This document shows, piece after piece, positions 19,833 through 28,324 of a stretch of DNA of 64,000 nt. The DNA is taken from contig NZ_JAJSEE010000001.1 in assembly GCF_023555375.1 (NCBI RefSeq), forward strand, positions 62,001 to 126,000. The letters are read 5' to 3'. Positions within the stretch are counted from its first letter, which is position 1, and each line of letters starts with the position of its first letter. The notes below the pieces were generated by a model. The model saw only the letters and a program-made list of their open reading frames with translations, was not told the origin of the DNA and did no database searches. Source of the stretch: Guyparkeria hydrothermalis. GTDB taxonomy: Bacteria > Pseudomonadota > Gammaproteobacteria > Halothiobacillales > Halothiobacillaceae. The translations under genes were made by a program, and so were the position numbers.

Positions 19833-22184
19833 TCAGCGCGCGCGGGATGACCGGATGCGTGCCCGTTCGCGCAATTCATGCGCCGCGGCGACCAGGTTGC
19901 GCAATCCGGCGCGCACCTCCTCCCAGCCGCGCGTCTTGAGCCCGCAGTCGGGGTTCACCCACAATCGGTCGGCCGGCACCTTGTCCAGCGCCAGTTCCAG
20001 CCGGTCGACCATCTCCGCCACGCTCGGGATCAGCGGCGAGTGAATGTCCCAGACGCCCGGGCCAATCTCGTTGGGATACTCGAACTCGGCGAAGGCATCC
20101 AGCAACTTCATGTTCGAGCGGGTCGTCTCGATGGTGATCACGTCGGCATCCAGCGCGGCGATGGCCGCGATGATGTCGTTGAACTCGCTGTAGCACATGT
20201 GGGTGTGGATCTGGACGTCGGTCGGTGCCAACGCGGTCGCAAACCGGAAGGCGCGCACGGCCCAGTCGAGATAGCCATCCCAGCCGGCGCGGCGCAGGGG
20301 CAATCCCTCGCGGAAGGCCGGCTCGTCCACCTGGATCGCGGCGATACCGGCGGCACACAGGTCGGCGACCTCCTCGCGCAGCACCGCGGCAAGCTGGTAG
20401 GCGACCGCTTCACGGGACAGGTCATCGCGCACGAACGACCAGGAGAGCATCGTGACCGGGCCGGTGAGCATGCCCTTGACCGGCCGATCGGTGAGCGACT
20501 GGGCATAGCGACTCCACTCGACGGTCAGCGGACGAGCACGCGCCACGTCACCCCAGATGATCGGCGGCTTAACGCAGCGAGATCCGTAGGACTGCACCCA
20601 GCCGGCACGAGTGAAGGCGAATCCATCCAGTTGCTGACCGAAGTACTCGACCATGTCGTTGCGCTCGGGCTCGCCGTGCACCAGGACGTCGAGACCCAGG
20701 GCTTCCTGCTCGGCGATGGTGTCGGCGATCGAGGCACGCATCGCCCGTTCGTAGGCGTTCGTGTCGATTTCCCCGCGCCGATGGGCCCGGCGCGTCGCCC
20801 GGATCTCGTCGGTCTGCGGGAACGAGCCGATGGTCGTGGTGGGAAACGCCGGGAGCCTCAACCGGGCCTGCTGGGCCCTGGCCCGATCGGGGTAGGCGTG
20901 ACGGCGGACGGGTTCACGGTCGAGCGATCGACTCAACCGCTCGCGGCGGGCGTCATCCCGTCGTCCCGGCAACGCGGCCAGACGCTGGCGGGCGGCCGTG
21001 GCCGCCTCGATCTCAGGGGCAATGGCGTCGCGCCCCTCGGCCAGCCCCCGCGCCAGCAATTGCAGTTCAACCAGTTTCTGACGCGCAAAGCTCAAATTCT
21101 CGACCAAGGCTGGCGGCAGCGCCGTGTCAGCCTGGGACTCCTCGCCCGCGTCGAGGGGCAGGTGCAACAGCGAACAGCTCGGCGCCAGCCACAGGCGGTC
21201 TCCCAAGCGTCGATGCAGCGGCTCGAGTCGATCAAGCAGCGCGGCCAGGTCGGCACGCCAGATCGAGCGACCGTCCAGCACCCCCGCCGAGAGCACCTTG
21301 AACGCCGGCAGACGATCGGCAATCGCGTCGAGCTCGCCACCGGACGAGGCATCGACGTGAAGGCCATCGACCGGCAGGCCGGCCAGCAGGGACAATCGCC
21401 CGTCGATCGGCGCAAAGTAGCTTGCCAGCATCAGGCAGAGTCCCGGTGTCTTCACGCGGTGATAAACCGGCTCGAACGCGGCCAGCCAGTCGGCCGGCAG
21501 ATCCAGCCCGAGGATCGGCTCGTCCAGTTGCACCCACTCGGCGCCCAGGGCCGCGATCTCGCTCAACAGCGCGGCGTAGGCATGGGCGAGTTCCGGCGCC
21601 CGGGCCAGGCGCTCCTCCCGGCTGGCACCCCCGCTCAACCACAGGAAGGTCAGCGGCCCGATCAGTACCGGCTTGCTGGACGGATCGTCGGCGAGCGACT
21701 CCTTGATCTCGTCGAGCAGGCGCCCGGCATCGAGCCGGAATGGGCGTGCCGCGTCCAGCTCGGGCACCAGGTAGTGATAGTTGGTATCGAACCACTTGGT
21801 CATCGCCAGCGGCGCGAGGCTGCCCTGCTCTCCTTGTTGCCCACGCGCCAGGGAAAACAGCGAGTCGAGGTCATTGGGCCGGTCGCCGAACCGTTGCGGT
21901 GCCTGGCCGAACAACAGGCACAGGTCGGCCATGCCGTCGTAGAACGTGAAATCGCCGCAGGCCGGACGCGTGATACCGGCCTCACGGTGCCATCGGCGGG
22001 AATCGTCGCGCACCTGGCGGGCGGTCTCGTGCAGGGCGACCCGATCGGACGTCCCGCGCCAATGGTCCTCGAGGGCCCACTTGAGGGCACGATTCTGACC
22101 GATGCGGGGGAAGCCGAGGGTGTGGGTGACGAGCTTGTTGGTGAAGGGCGTATGGGTGACGGGCGGGATGGTCGCGGCGGTCAT
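19833..22184 (-). CDS. metE: cobalamin-independent methionine synthase
   Basis: Transfers methyl from 5-methyltetrahydropteroyl-triglutamate to homocysteine with a zinc site; cytoplasmic. The 783-residue protein starts with HTLGFPRIGQNRALKWALEDHWRG and shows FPTTTIGSFPQTDEIR at the start of the C-terminal barrel, then the zinc and homocysteine region HTHMCYSEFNDI and VNPDCGLKTRGWEEV. The ATG at 22184 is used; the longer frame to 22235 adds 17 unrelated residues. Only 88 bp separate it from the upstream cyclase gene, and no cobalamin or SAM riboswitch was seen there. It ends 47 bp before the hydrolase gene. Confidence 0.96.
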   Translation of the reverse strand: MTAATIPPVTHTPFTNKLVTHTLGFPRIGQNRALKWALEDHWRGTSDRVALHETARQVRDDSRRWHREAGITRPACGDFTFYDGMADLCLLFGQAPQRFGDRPNDLDSLFSLARGQQGEQGSLAPLAMTKWFDTNYHYLVPELDAARPFRLDAGRLLDEIKESLADDPSSKPVLIGPLTFLWLSGGASREERLARAPELAHAYAALLSEIAALGAEWVQLDEPILGLDLPADWLAAFEPVYHRVKTPGLCLMLASYFAPIDGRLSLLAGLPVDGLHVDASSGGELDAIADRLPAFKVLSAGVLDGRSIWRADLAALLDRLEPLHRRLGDRLWLAPSCSLLHLPLDAGEESQADTALPPALVENLSFARQKLVELQLLARGLAEGRDAIAPEIEAATAARQRLAALPGRRDDARRERLSRSLDREPVRRHAYPDRARAQQARLRLPAFPTTTIGSFPQTDEIRATRRAHRRGEIDTNAYERAMRASIADTIAEQEALGLDVLVHGEPERNDMVEYFGQQLDGFAFTRAGWVQSYGSRCVKPPIIWGDVARARPLTVEWSRYAQSLTDRPVKGMLTGPVTMLSWSFVRDDLSREAVAYQLAAVLREEVADLCAAGIAAIQVDEPAFREGLPLRRAGWDGYLDWAVRAFRFATALAPTDVQIHTHMCYSEFNDIIAAIAALDADVITIETTRSNMKLLDAFAEFEYPNEIGPGVWDIHSPLIPSVAEMVDRLELALDKVPADRLWVNPDCGLKTRGWEEVRAGLRNLVAAAHELRERARIRSSRAR

Positions 22185-22272
22185 GTCGGTGACTCTCGAT
22201 AATGGATGTGGATTCACCCTATCGAAAGACAACATGCATTTCGTCGCGCCTTATTCTCTTTTTACATGATTT

Positions 22273-24525
22273 TCATTCATGACTGGTGGAGTCGGATGCC
22301 GCGACCAGGTCACGATGGAAGACCACGGTGTCGTCACGCTTCTCCTTGGCGCGGTACATGGCCGCGTCGGCGCGCCGCATCAGGCCATCGAGCGTGTCGG
22401 CATCGTCCGGGAACCGGGCAAAACCGATCGATGCCTGCACGTGGATCAGCTGCGCGGTGCCACCGAGCATCATCGGCTCCCGCAGCGCCTCGAGCAGTGC
22501 GTCACCCAGGCGGACCATGTCCGCGTCGTTGCGCACCCCGTAGAAGGCGACCACGAACTCGTCGCCGCCCAGTCGCGCCACGATGTCCTCGCGACGACCC
22601 ACACCGGAGAGGCGCCGTGACACCTCGCGCAGCACCTCGTCGCCGACGTGGTGCCCCAGGGTGTCGTTGATCGGCTTGAAGCCGTTGAGATCGACGAACG
22701 CCAACGCGATGCCCGTACCCTCGCGGATGGCATGCAACCGGGCCTGTTCGAAGCGTTCCTCGAGCCCGGAGCGGTTGAGCGTGTCGGTAAGCGGGTCGTG
22801 CAGGGCGCGATGGTGCATGGCCTGCATGCGGCGATGGCGAACGGTGACGTCGCTGATCACGGCGACGTAGCGGCTCACCCGGCGACGATCGTCACGGATC
22901 AGGTCGACCGACCAGCCCAGCACGCGCTCGCGACCGTCCGGCAGCCGACAGGCCAGCTCCTCGGTCCAGCGCCCGCGCTGGCGCAGGCCGCGGACACAGG
23001 CCTCGAGTCGTCGACGGCTGTGATCCAGTACCTCGGGGGTGGTCAGGCGCGCCCCGACCAGTTCCTTGGACGACTGCCCCACCAGCCGCTCGAAGGCCGG
23101 GTTGACGGCCAGCACGTGCCGGAAACGGTCGAGGATGACGATGGCGTCCCCCGCCCCCTCGAACACGGCCGTGGCCAGCCCCTCGAGCTGCTCGAACGCC
23201 TGCCGGTCGGAGAGATCGGTGAGCGTGCCGACCAGGCCGGACTGCCCTTGCGCCGCGGTGGCAACCGGTTCGACGCGCACCTCGGCGGGCACTTCCGTGC
23301 CGTCGTTGCGCACCAGCCTCGTGGTCAACACGACGCGCTCGAGGCGCGATTGACCGGTGCCGGCGCGGCCACGCCCCCGCATGCGCTCGGCCGCCTCGCG
23401 GATGCGTCGCCGTTCCTCCTCGGGAAAGAGGTTGAGCCAGGACGCCCCGATGACGCCCTGTTCGGAACGTCCCACCATCCGCTCGTAGGCCGGGCTGACG
23501 TACACCAATTGTCCGCGGCGATCGGTGCGAAACACCACGTCGCTCACGTTGGAGGTCACGTCACGCAACAGTCGCTCGGAATCGACCAGAGAACGCTGCT
23601 GTGCCTGCCAGCGCACGGCCAGCCAGATCACCAGCAGGCCGACCAGCACGGCGAGCAGCTCGGCGGCGCGCGTCAACCACGTGACCATCGCGGGCGGCTG
23701 GCTGGGCTGCATGGCCAGTTGCCAGCGCCCGTCCAGGGCGATCACGGGGGTGGTCAGGACATCGCCTTCGGCGAACAGCTCCGGTTGGCCCAGGAAGACC
23801 GCCCCGTCCGCCCCGAGGCCATCCATGCCGCGCACGGCCAGGCTGCCCTCGTTCAGTCGGTCGCTCACCCCGGCACTCTCGAACAGCCGCATGACGTCGA
23901 TGGGCGTGGATACCACGCCCCAGTACTCTTCGGCCCCGTCACCGTCGGTGTCGAAGAAGACCGGCACCCGGTGGATGACCGCGTAACCGCCCTGCACCAG
24001 CTCGTAGGGCCCGCCCAGCACGGGTTCACCCGTCTGCATCGCGCGGCGCAACGACGTCCCCTGAATCGGATGAGCGGCGAGATCCACGCCGATTGCCGCC
24101 TCGTTGCCCTCGAGCGGAATGCTGATCTGGATGACGTTGTCCGGGGCGATCGCGATCGACCGGATTACCGGCGTGCGTTCGAGCATCCGGTCGGCGACGG
24201 AGCGCAGGCTGTCGACGTCGAGCCCGTGGTTGACCTCGATCATCGCCCCAACACCGTCGGACACATTCGAGGCCTGGTTGAGCTGGGATTCGATGCGCGT
24301 GCGGATCTGGGCCAGGTCATCCAGATCGGCCTGCAGGACCGCCGTGGTCAATTGCCGTTCGACCACCCACGTGGAGGCCAGCAGCACGCCACTGACCACC
24401 AGGCCGGCGACCAACGACGGAAGCATGCGCTTGAGACGGGCATAGCGAGGCCGCGAGCCGCCACGAAACGGCCCCGGCATATCCTGGTTTTCGGCCCGCC
24501 GGCCGGTGTGGAGACTGCCCACCAC
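22273..24525 (-). CDS. membrane diguanylate cyclase with CHASE-like sensor and two PAS domains
   Basis: Makes cyclic di-GMP. The 750-residue protein has TM1 at about residues 36-54, a periplasmic CHASE-like domain to about 285 (VDSLRSVADRMLERTPVIRSIAIAPDN, GGPYELVQGGYAVIHRVPVF), TM2 at about 290-308, two PAS domains (about 320-445 and 450-570) and a GGDEF domain with the intact GGDEF signature at 653-657 and a full RxxD product-inhibition site just before it (RRED). No EAL domain. The GTG start at 24525 has AAAGGAGAG immediately upstream. Signal sensed is unknown. It stands alone between metE and a small membrane-protein gene. Confidence 0.9.
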   Translation of the reverse strand: MVGSLHTGRRAENQDMPGPFRGGSRPRYARLKRMLPSLVAGLVVSGVLLASTWVVERQLTTAVLQADLDDLAQIRTRIESQLNQASNVSDGVGAMIEVNHGLDVDSLRSVADRMLERTPVIRSIAIAPDNVIQISIPLEGNEAAIGVDLAAHPIQGTSLRRAMQTGEPVLGGPYELVQGGYAVIHRVPVFFDTDGDGAEEYWGVVSTPIDVMRLFESAGVSDRLNEGSLAVRGMDGLGADGAVFLGQPELFAEGDVLTTPVIALDGRWQLAMQPSQPPAMVTWLTRAAELLAVLVGLLVIWLAVRWQAQQRSLVDSERLLRDVTSNVSDVVFRTDRRGQLVYVSPAYERMVGRSEQGVIGASWLNLFPEEERRRIREAAERMRGRGRAGTGQSRLERVVLTTRLVRNDGTEVPAEVRVEPVATAAQGQSGLVGTLTDLSDRQAFEQLEGLATAVFEGAGDAIVILDRFRHVLAVNPAFERLVGQSSKELVGARLTTPEVLDHSRRRLEACVRGLRQRGRWTEELACRLPDGRERVLGWSVDLIRDDRRRVSRYVAVISDVTVRHRRMQAMHHRALHDPLTDTLNRSGLEERFEQARLHAIREGTGIALAFVDLNGFKPINDTLGHHVGDEVLREVSRRLSGVGRREDIVARLGGDEFVVAFYGVRNDADMVRLGDALLEALREPMMLGGTAQLIHVQASIGFARFPDDADTLDGLMRRADAAMYRAKEKRDDTVVFHRDLVAASDSTSHE

Positions 24526-24635
24526 CGATCTCTCCTTTGATGCGGATTACCCGATAAAACCAGTCTAGCTTAGAGCGCGGTCCGTACGGCTAGTCAGCCT
24601 AGGCAAATGCTGGCTCTTTTCCGGATTCGACAAAC

Positions 24636-24664
24636 GAAAAGGCCGGTGCCTTGCGGCACCGGCC
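24636..24664 (-). terminator. rho-independent terminator
   Basis: On the minus strand GGCCGGTGCC and GGCACCGGCC form a 10-bp stem with a 4-base loop, followed by TTTT. It lies 57 bp past the stop of the small membrane-protein gene at 24722 and ends the transcript from the upstream minus-strand genes. Confidence 0.85.
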
Positions 24665-24721
24665 TTCCTCAATTCGGGTTCCCGGGTGGTCCGGACTCGA
24701 CCACCGAGCGTTCAAGCGGCG

Positions 24722-24874
24722 TTAGCTGTGCTGATGTTGGTGCTGTCGCTCTTCCTGGGCGTGCTTGGCCTCGCCCGACTTCTTCCACAGCATCCAGAAG
24801 GCGTACAGAGGCATGCCGATGATGCCGATCATGGCGAGGATGCTGACCAGTACGATTTGCAGTTCGATGTCCAT
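24722..24874 (-). CDS. small single-pass membrane protein with His-rich tail
   Basis: A 50-residue protein: MDIELQIVLVSILAMIGIIG begins one strong membrane helix (about residues 5-27), followed by a basic stretch WKKSGEAKHAQEERQ and the tail HQHQHS. GGAGG lies nine bases before the ATG at 24874, and a terminator follows, so it is likely expressed. An in-frame start at 24904 would add ten residues but lacks the ribosome-binding site. I do not recognise the family. The size and layout resemble small accessory subunits of respiratory or transport complexes and the terminal His repeat could bind metal; both are guesses. Confidence 0.65.
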   Translation of the reverse strand: MDIELQIVLVSILAMIGIIGMPLYAFWMLWKKSGEAKHAQEERQHQHQHS

Positions 24875-25055
24875 CACAATCAACCTCCGATTGTTTGATC
24901 GCATGACCGCCTTGGTCAGGCCAGGTCATGGGTCTGAATCTAGACCCTGCTTATGGACCTATCAACCCAGCGCATCACTGCAGTATTCGCCGGAGTGAGC
25001 GATCGATCGGCAAACAGCGTCAGCGCAGGCGTTGGCCCGGCGAATCGGCCAGAAA

Positions 25056-25967
25056 TTAGGCAAGGGACTCGCCCAGGAACGCCGCCCCGCGTACCCCGCT
25101 CGAATCACCGAAACGTGGCGGCACCAGACGCGTGCTGATCGGGTCGGAGAAGACGAACTCGTCCCACTGCGCCGGGACGTTCTGGTAGAGCCGGTCGACG
25201 TTCGACATCCCGCCGCCGAGCACAATCACGTCAGGATCGAACAGGTTGATGACGTGCGCCAGCGCGCGTGCCAAGCGCCGCTCGTAGCGGAGGAGGCTCG
25301 CGTTGGCCACCTCGTCGCCGTCCAGCGCACGGGCCACGATGGCCTCGCCGGTTAGCGACTCGCCGCTGCGCTCGGCGTGATCGCGCTCGAATGCCGGCCC
25401 GGAGAGCCATTGCTCGATGCACCCGTTGAGGCCACACCAGCATGCCGGGCCGGGCGACTCGTCACCCTCCGCCCAGGGCAACGGGTTGTGCCCCCACTCG
25501 CCGGCGATCGCGTTACGCCCGACCAGCACCCGGCCATCGATCACCAGCCCGCCGCCCACGCCGGTACCGAGGATCACGCCGAACACCGAATCGGCACCCG
25601 CCGCGGCCCCGTCATCCGCCGATTCGGACAGCGCGAGGCAGTTGGCGTCATTGGCCATCAGCACCTCGCGCCCCAGGCGGGCCTCGAGATCCGCCTTGAG
25701 CGGTCGGTCGTTGAGTACCACGGAGTTGGCGTTCTTGATCAGGCCGGTACGCGGCGAAATCGTGCCGGGGGTGCCCACCCCGATGCCGTCGGCCCGACCG
25801 CACTCGCGCTCGGCGCGTTCGATCAGCGCAGCCATGCTCTCGACCGTCCCGGCGTAGTCACCCTTGGGCGTGGGTTCGCGCTCCCGCCAGCGGATGTGGT
25901 TGTCGGGGTCCAGTACCGCCACCTCGATCTTGGTGCCCCCCAGGTCGACGCCCAGTCGATTGCTCAT
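25056..25967 (-). CDS. ROK-family sugar kinase
   Basis: Phosphorylates a hexose, probably fructose, glucose or N-acetylglucosamine. The 303-residue protein has the ATP loop GVDLGGTKIEVAVLD at residues 5-19, GTGVGGGLVIDG, the ROK sugar motif NAIAGEWGHNPL and the zinc motif CWCGLNGCIEQWLSG (CxCGxxGCxE). This pattern is that of Mak/NagK-type bacterial ROK kinases and not of ROK repressors, as there is no HTH. The start at 25967 is supported by the conserved N-terminus. Gene tpx lies 110 bp upstream. It differs in family from the Glk at 1304-2359, so the organism has two hexose kinases here. Confidence 0.9.
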   Translation of the reverse strand: MSNRLGVDLGGTKIEVAVLDPDNHIRWREREPTPKGDYAGTVESMAALIERAERECGRADGIGVGTPGTISPRTGLIKNANSVVLNDRPLKADLEARLGREVLMANDANCLALSESADDGAAAGADSVFGVILGTGVGGGLVIDGRVLVGRNAIAGEWGHNPLPWAEGDESPGPACWCGLNGCIEQWLSGPAFERDHAERSGESLTGEAIVARALDGDEVANASLLRYERRLARALAHVINLFDPDVIVLGGGMSNVDRLYQNVPAQWDEFVFSDPISTRLVPPRFGDSSGVRGAAFLGESLA

Positions 25968-26077
25968 CGCCTTATTCCCCTGCTCGAAAAGACAACGGCC
26001 CGGCCGCGATCCGTTCACGTGCCGGGCCGATGGTCGCCCGGCACCCCGCGGGTGCCAGGCAGTCGGTAGTTCTTTCG

Positions 26078-26575
26078 TCAGAGCGCGCCGAGGGCGGCCT
26101 GGTAGTTCGGCTCGTCGGCGATCTCGCCGACCTGCTCGACGTGGCGCACCGTGTTGTCGGCATCCAGCACCACGACGGTACGGGCGGCCAATCCGGCCAG
26201 CGGGCCGTCGGCGATGCGCACGCCGTAATCGTCGAGGAACTCCGGATGACGGAAAGCGGACAGGGTGACCACATCATCGAGCCCCTCGGCGCCACAGAAG
26301 CGACCCTGCGCGAACGGCAGGTCCATCGAGATGCACAGCACGACCGTGTCGTTGAGTTCGCCGGCGCGGCGATTGAACTCGCGCACCGACTGGGCGCAGG
26401 TGCCGGTATCCAGGCTCGGGAAGATGTTGAGCACCTTCTTCTTGCCGGCAAATGCCTCCAGCCCCTTGTCGGAAAGATCGCTCGCGGTCAGCGAGAACGC
26501 GGGCGCCTTGTCACCCACGGACGGCAGCGCGCCGGCAACGTTGACGGGCGAGCCCTTGAATGTGACCTGGGACAT
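26078..26575 (-). CDS. tpx: thiol peroxidase, atypical 2-Cys peroxiredoxin
   Basis: Reduces lipid and hydrogen peroxides with thioredoxin. The 165-residue protein has the peroxidatic Cys60 in [15 protein letters not shown] and the resolving Cys94 in GRFCGAEG, at the E. coli Tpx spacing, with [11 protein letters not shown] at the N-terminus. An AGGAGGCAA-like ribosome-binding site precedes the ATG. It sits between the HAD phosphatase gene and the ROK kinase on one strand. Confidence 0.96.
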   Translation of the reverse strand: MSQVTFKGSPVNVAGALPSVGDKAPAFSLTASDLSDKGLEAFAGKKKVLNIFPSLDTGTCAQSVREFNRRAGELNDTVVLCISMDLPFAQGRFCGAEGLDDVVTLSAFRHPEFLDDYGVRIADGPLAGLAARTVVVLDADNTVRHVEQVGEIADEPNYQAALGAL

Positions 26576-26672
26576 GGATTGCCTCCTTTCTCTTGGGCCA
26601 GTCGAACTGGCTGAAATGATTGTCGAAATGGGTCGAAATGGCGGTGGCCTCGCAGGGCGCCGCCAGTGCGTA

Positions 26673-27143
26673 TCAGTTACGCAGCGTCGCGATCAGCCGC
26701 TTGGGTTTCAAGAGTAGATCAAGGGCGCTGTTGATGTCGGGGCAGATCACGTCGCAGGCATCCAGCGCGTGGCGTGACAGCCCTTCCGGTTGCATCACGC
26801 CGACACCCAGCACGGCCTCGGCCAGCATCAGGGCATCGTTGCGCCCGTTGCCGATGGTGACGCATTCACGCGCCGAGAGCGTGCGCACGTAGCGCTGCTT
26901 GGCCTCGTCCTGCAGGTGGTCGGACAAGGTCGAGAGCGTCACCGGCAGGTCCGCCAGTCGCCCCTCGACGTCACCGTAGGTATCGGCGGTGATGACGTGG
27001 ACGTCCAGGTGCTTGGACAGCTCGTGCAGGCGCTCGCCCACGCCTTCGACCAGGGCGCCGTCGAGCGCGAGCGTGCCGTTGTAGTCGAGCACCAGGTGCG
27101 ACAGGTGCAGGACGCCCCGACTGGGGATGGTGATTTCGAGCAT
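26673..27143 (-). CDS. HAD-superfamily phosphatase resembling a soluble P-type ATPase domain
   Basis: A 156-residue single-domain HAD protein. Motif I is [13 protein letters not shown] (DxNGT, nucleophile near residue 19), motif II is VITADTYG (Thr near 53) and the motif III/IV region is [21 protein letters not shown]. This layout without a cap domain is often annotated as soluble P-type ATPase-like phosphatase. It begins three bases after the apbC stop, with GAGGAG formed from the end of apbC, so the two are cotranscribed. Substrate unknown. Confidence 0.8.
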   Translation of the reverse strand: MLEITIPSRGVLHLSHLVLDYNGTLALDGALVEGVGERLHELSKHLDVHVITADTYGDVEGRLADLPVTLSTLSDHLQDEAKQRYVRTLSARECVTIGNGRNDALMLAEAVLGVGVMQPEGLSRHALDACDVICPDINSALDLLLKPKRLIATLRN

Positions 27144-27146
27144 GGT

Positions 27147-28271
27147 TTACTCCTCGATGACGATTTCGGGTCCGGCCTGTTGCTCCGAACGCACGGCACG
27201 CCCAAGGCCCGCGGCAAGCCGTCGCGCGGCCTGACGGTAGGTGCCGGCCAGCGCGCCGGACGGGTCCTTGGCGACCGTCGGGGTGCCGGCATCCAGGTCC
27301 TCGCGGATCCGCAGATCCAGGGGCAGGCGGCCCAGCAAGTCGGTGCCGTACTGACTGGCGATCGATTCGCCGCCGCCCTCGCCGAAGATCGCCTCGACGT
27401 GACCGCAGTTCGAGCAGACGTGGGTCGCCATGTTCTCGATCACGCCCAGGATCGGCACGTTCACCTTGTTGAACATGGTGATCGCCTTGCGCGCGTCCAG
27501 GGTGGCGATTTCCTGCGGGGTGGTGACGATCACGCTGCCGGCCACCGGCACCTTCTGCGCCAGCGTCAGCTGCACGTCGCCGGTACCCGGCGGCATGTCG
27601 ACGATCAGGTAATCCAGGCCGTCCCAGCGGGTGTCGTTGAGCAACTGCATCAGGGCCGAGGTGACCATCGGGCCACGCCACACCATCGCCGATTCCTCGT
27701 CGACCAGGTATCCGATCGACATGGTCTGCAGGCCATGGGCCTCGACCGGGGCCATCGACTTGTCGTCGACCTGGCGCGGCTTCTCGTGACTACCCAGCAT
27801 GCGCGGCTGGCTCGGGCCGTAGATGTCGGCATCCAGCAGCCCCACCTTCGCGCCATCGGCCGCTAGGGCCAGGGCGAGGTTGATGCTAGTGCTGGACTTG
27901 CCCACGCCACCCTTGCCCGAGGCCACCGCGATGATGTTCTTCACGCCCGGCAGGGGCTTGCCATGCAGGGCCGAGCCCTCGGGGGCAACAAAGGCCACCG
28001 TGACGGCGGGGGCAAGCGAGGCATCAACGCCGGCGACTGCCTCGCGAACCCGACTGGTCAGCTCGGCCTCCCAGTCCCCCGGCGGGTAGTCGAGCACGAT
28101 ATCGATCTGGCATGACTTGTCGCCGCATTCGACACGCTCGACCGCCCCCGACTCGGCCAGCGTCTGGTCGTTGTTGGGATCGTGAATCGCCTCGACCGCT
28201 CGCTGGATCTCGGCAGTTCGTTCGTCGTTGGCGTTGCGCTTCTTGCCGAACAGGCCCATCAATCTCGTCAC
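27147..28271 (-). CDS. apbC: iron-sulfur cluster carrier Mrp/ApbC
   Basis: P-loop ATPase that carries and transfers [4Fe-4S] clusters. The 374-residue protein has an N-terminal MIP18/DUF59-like region (about 20-95), the deviant Walker A SGKGGVGKSSTSINLALALA near residue 117, DADIYGPSQPRMLG, DYLIVDMPPGTGD (Walker B) and the cluster ligand pair CSNCG near residue 285. M1 at 28271 and Met5 at 28259 are both possible starts. It leads a pair with the HAD phosphatase gene. ppsA ends 53 bp upstream on the same strand. Confidence 0.94.
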   Translation of the reverse strand: MTRLMGLFGKKRNANDERTAEIQRAVEAIHDPNNDQTLAESGAVERVECGDKSCQIDIVLDYPPGDWEAELTSRVREAVAGVDASLAPAVTVAFVAPEGSALHGKPLPGVKNIIAVASGKGGVGKSSTSINLALALAADGAKVGLLDADIYGPSQPRMLGSHEKPRQVDDKSMAPVEAHGLQTMSIGYLVDEESAMVWRGPMVTSALMQLLNDTRWDGLDYLIVDMPPGTGDVQLTLAQKVPVAGSVIVTTPQEIATLDARKAITMFNKVNVPILGVIENMATHVCSNCGHVEAIFGEGGGESIASQYGTDLLGRLPLDLRIREDLDAGTPTVAKDPSGALAGTYRQAARRLAAGLGRAVRSEQQAGPEIVIEE

Positions 28272-28324
28272 TCCGCTATTGGCTTAGCCCCCTAGGGTAG
28301 CAAAATCGGACCAATCCGGTCTGG

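Noticed and set aside
19878-22202. A 774-residue plus-strand frame opposite metE
   Set aside because: Long antisense frame typical of high-GC DNA; metE on the other strand is unambiguous.
22185-22272. Riboswitch (cobalamin or SAM) or MetR site before metE
   Set aside because: Only 88 bp are available and no conserved core or TGAA-N5-TTCA palindrome was found.
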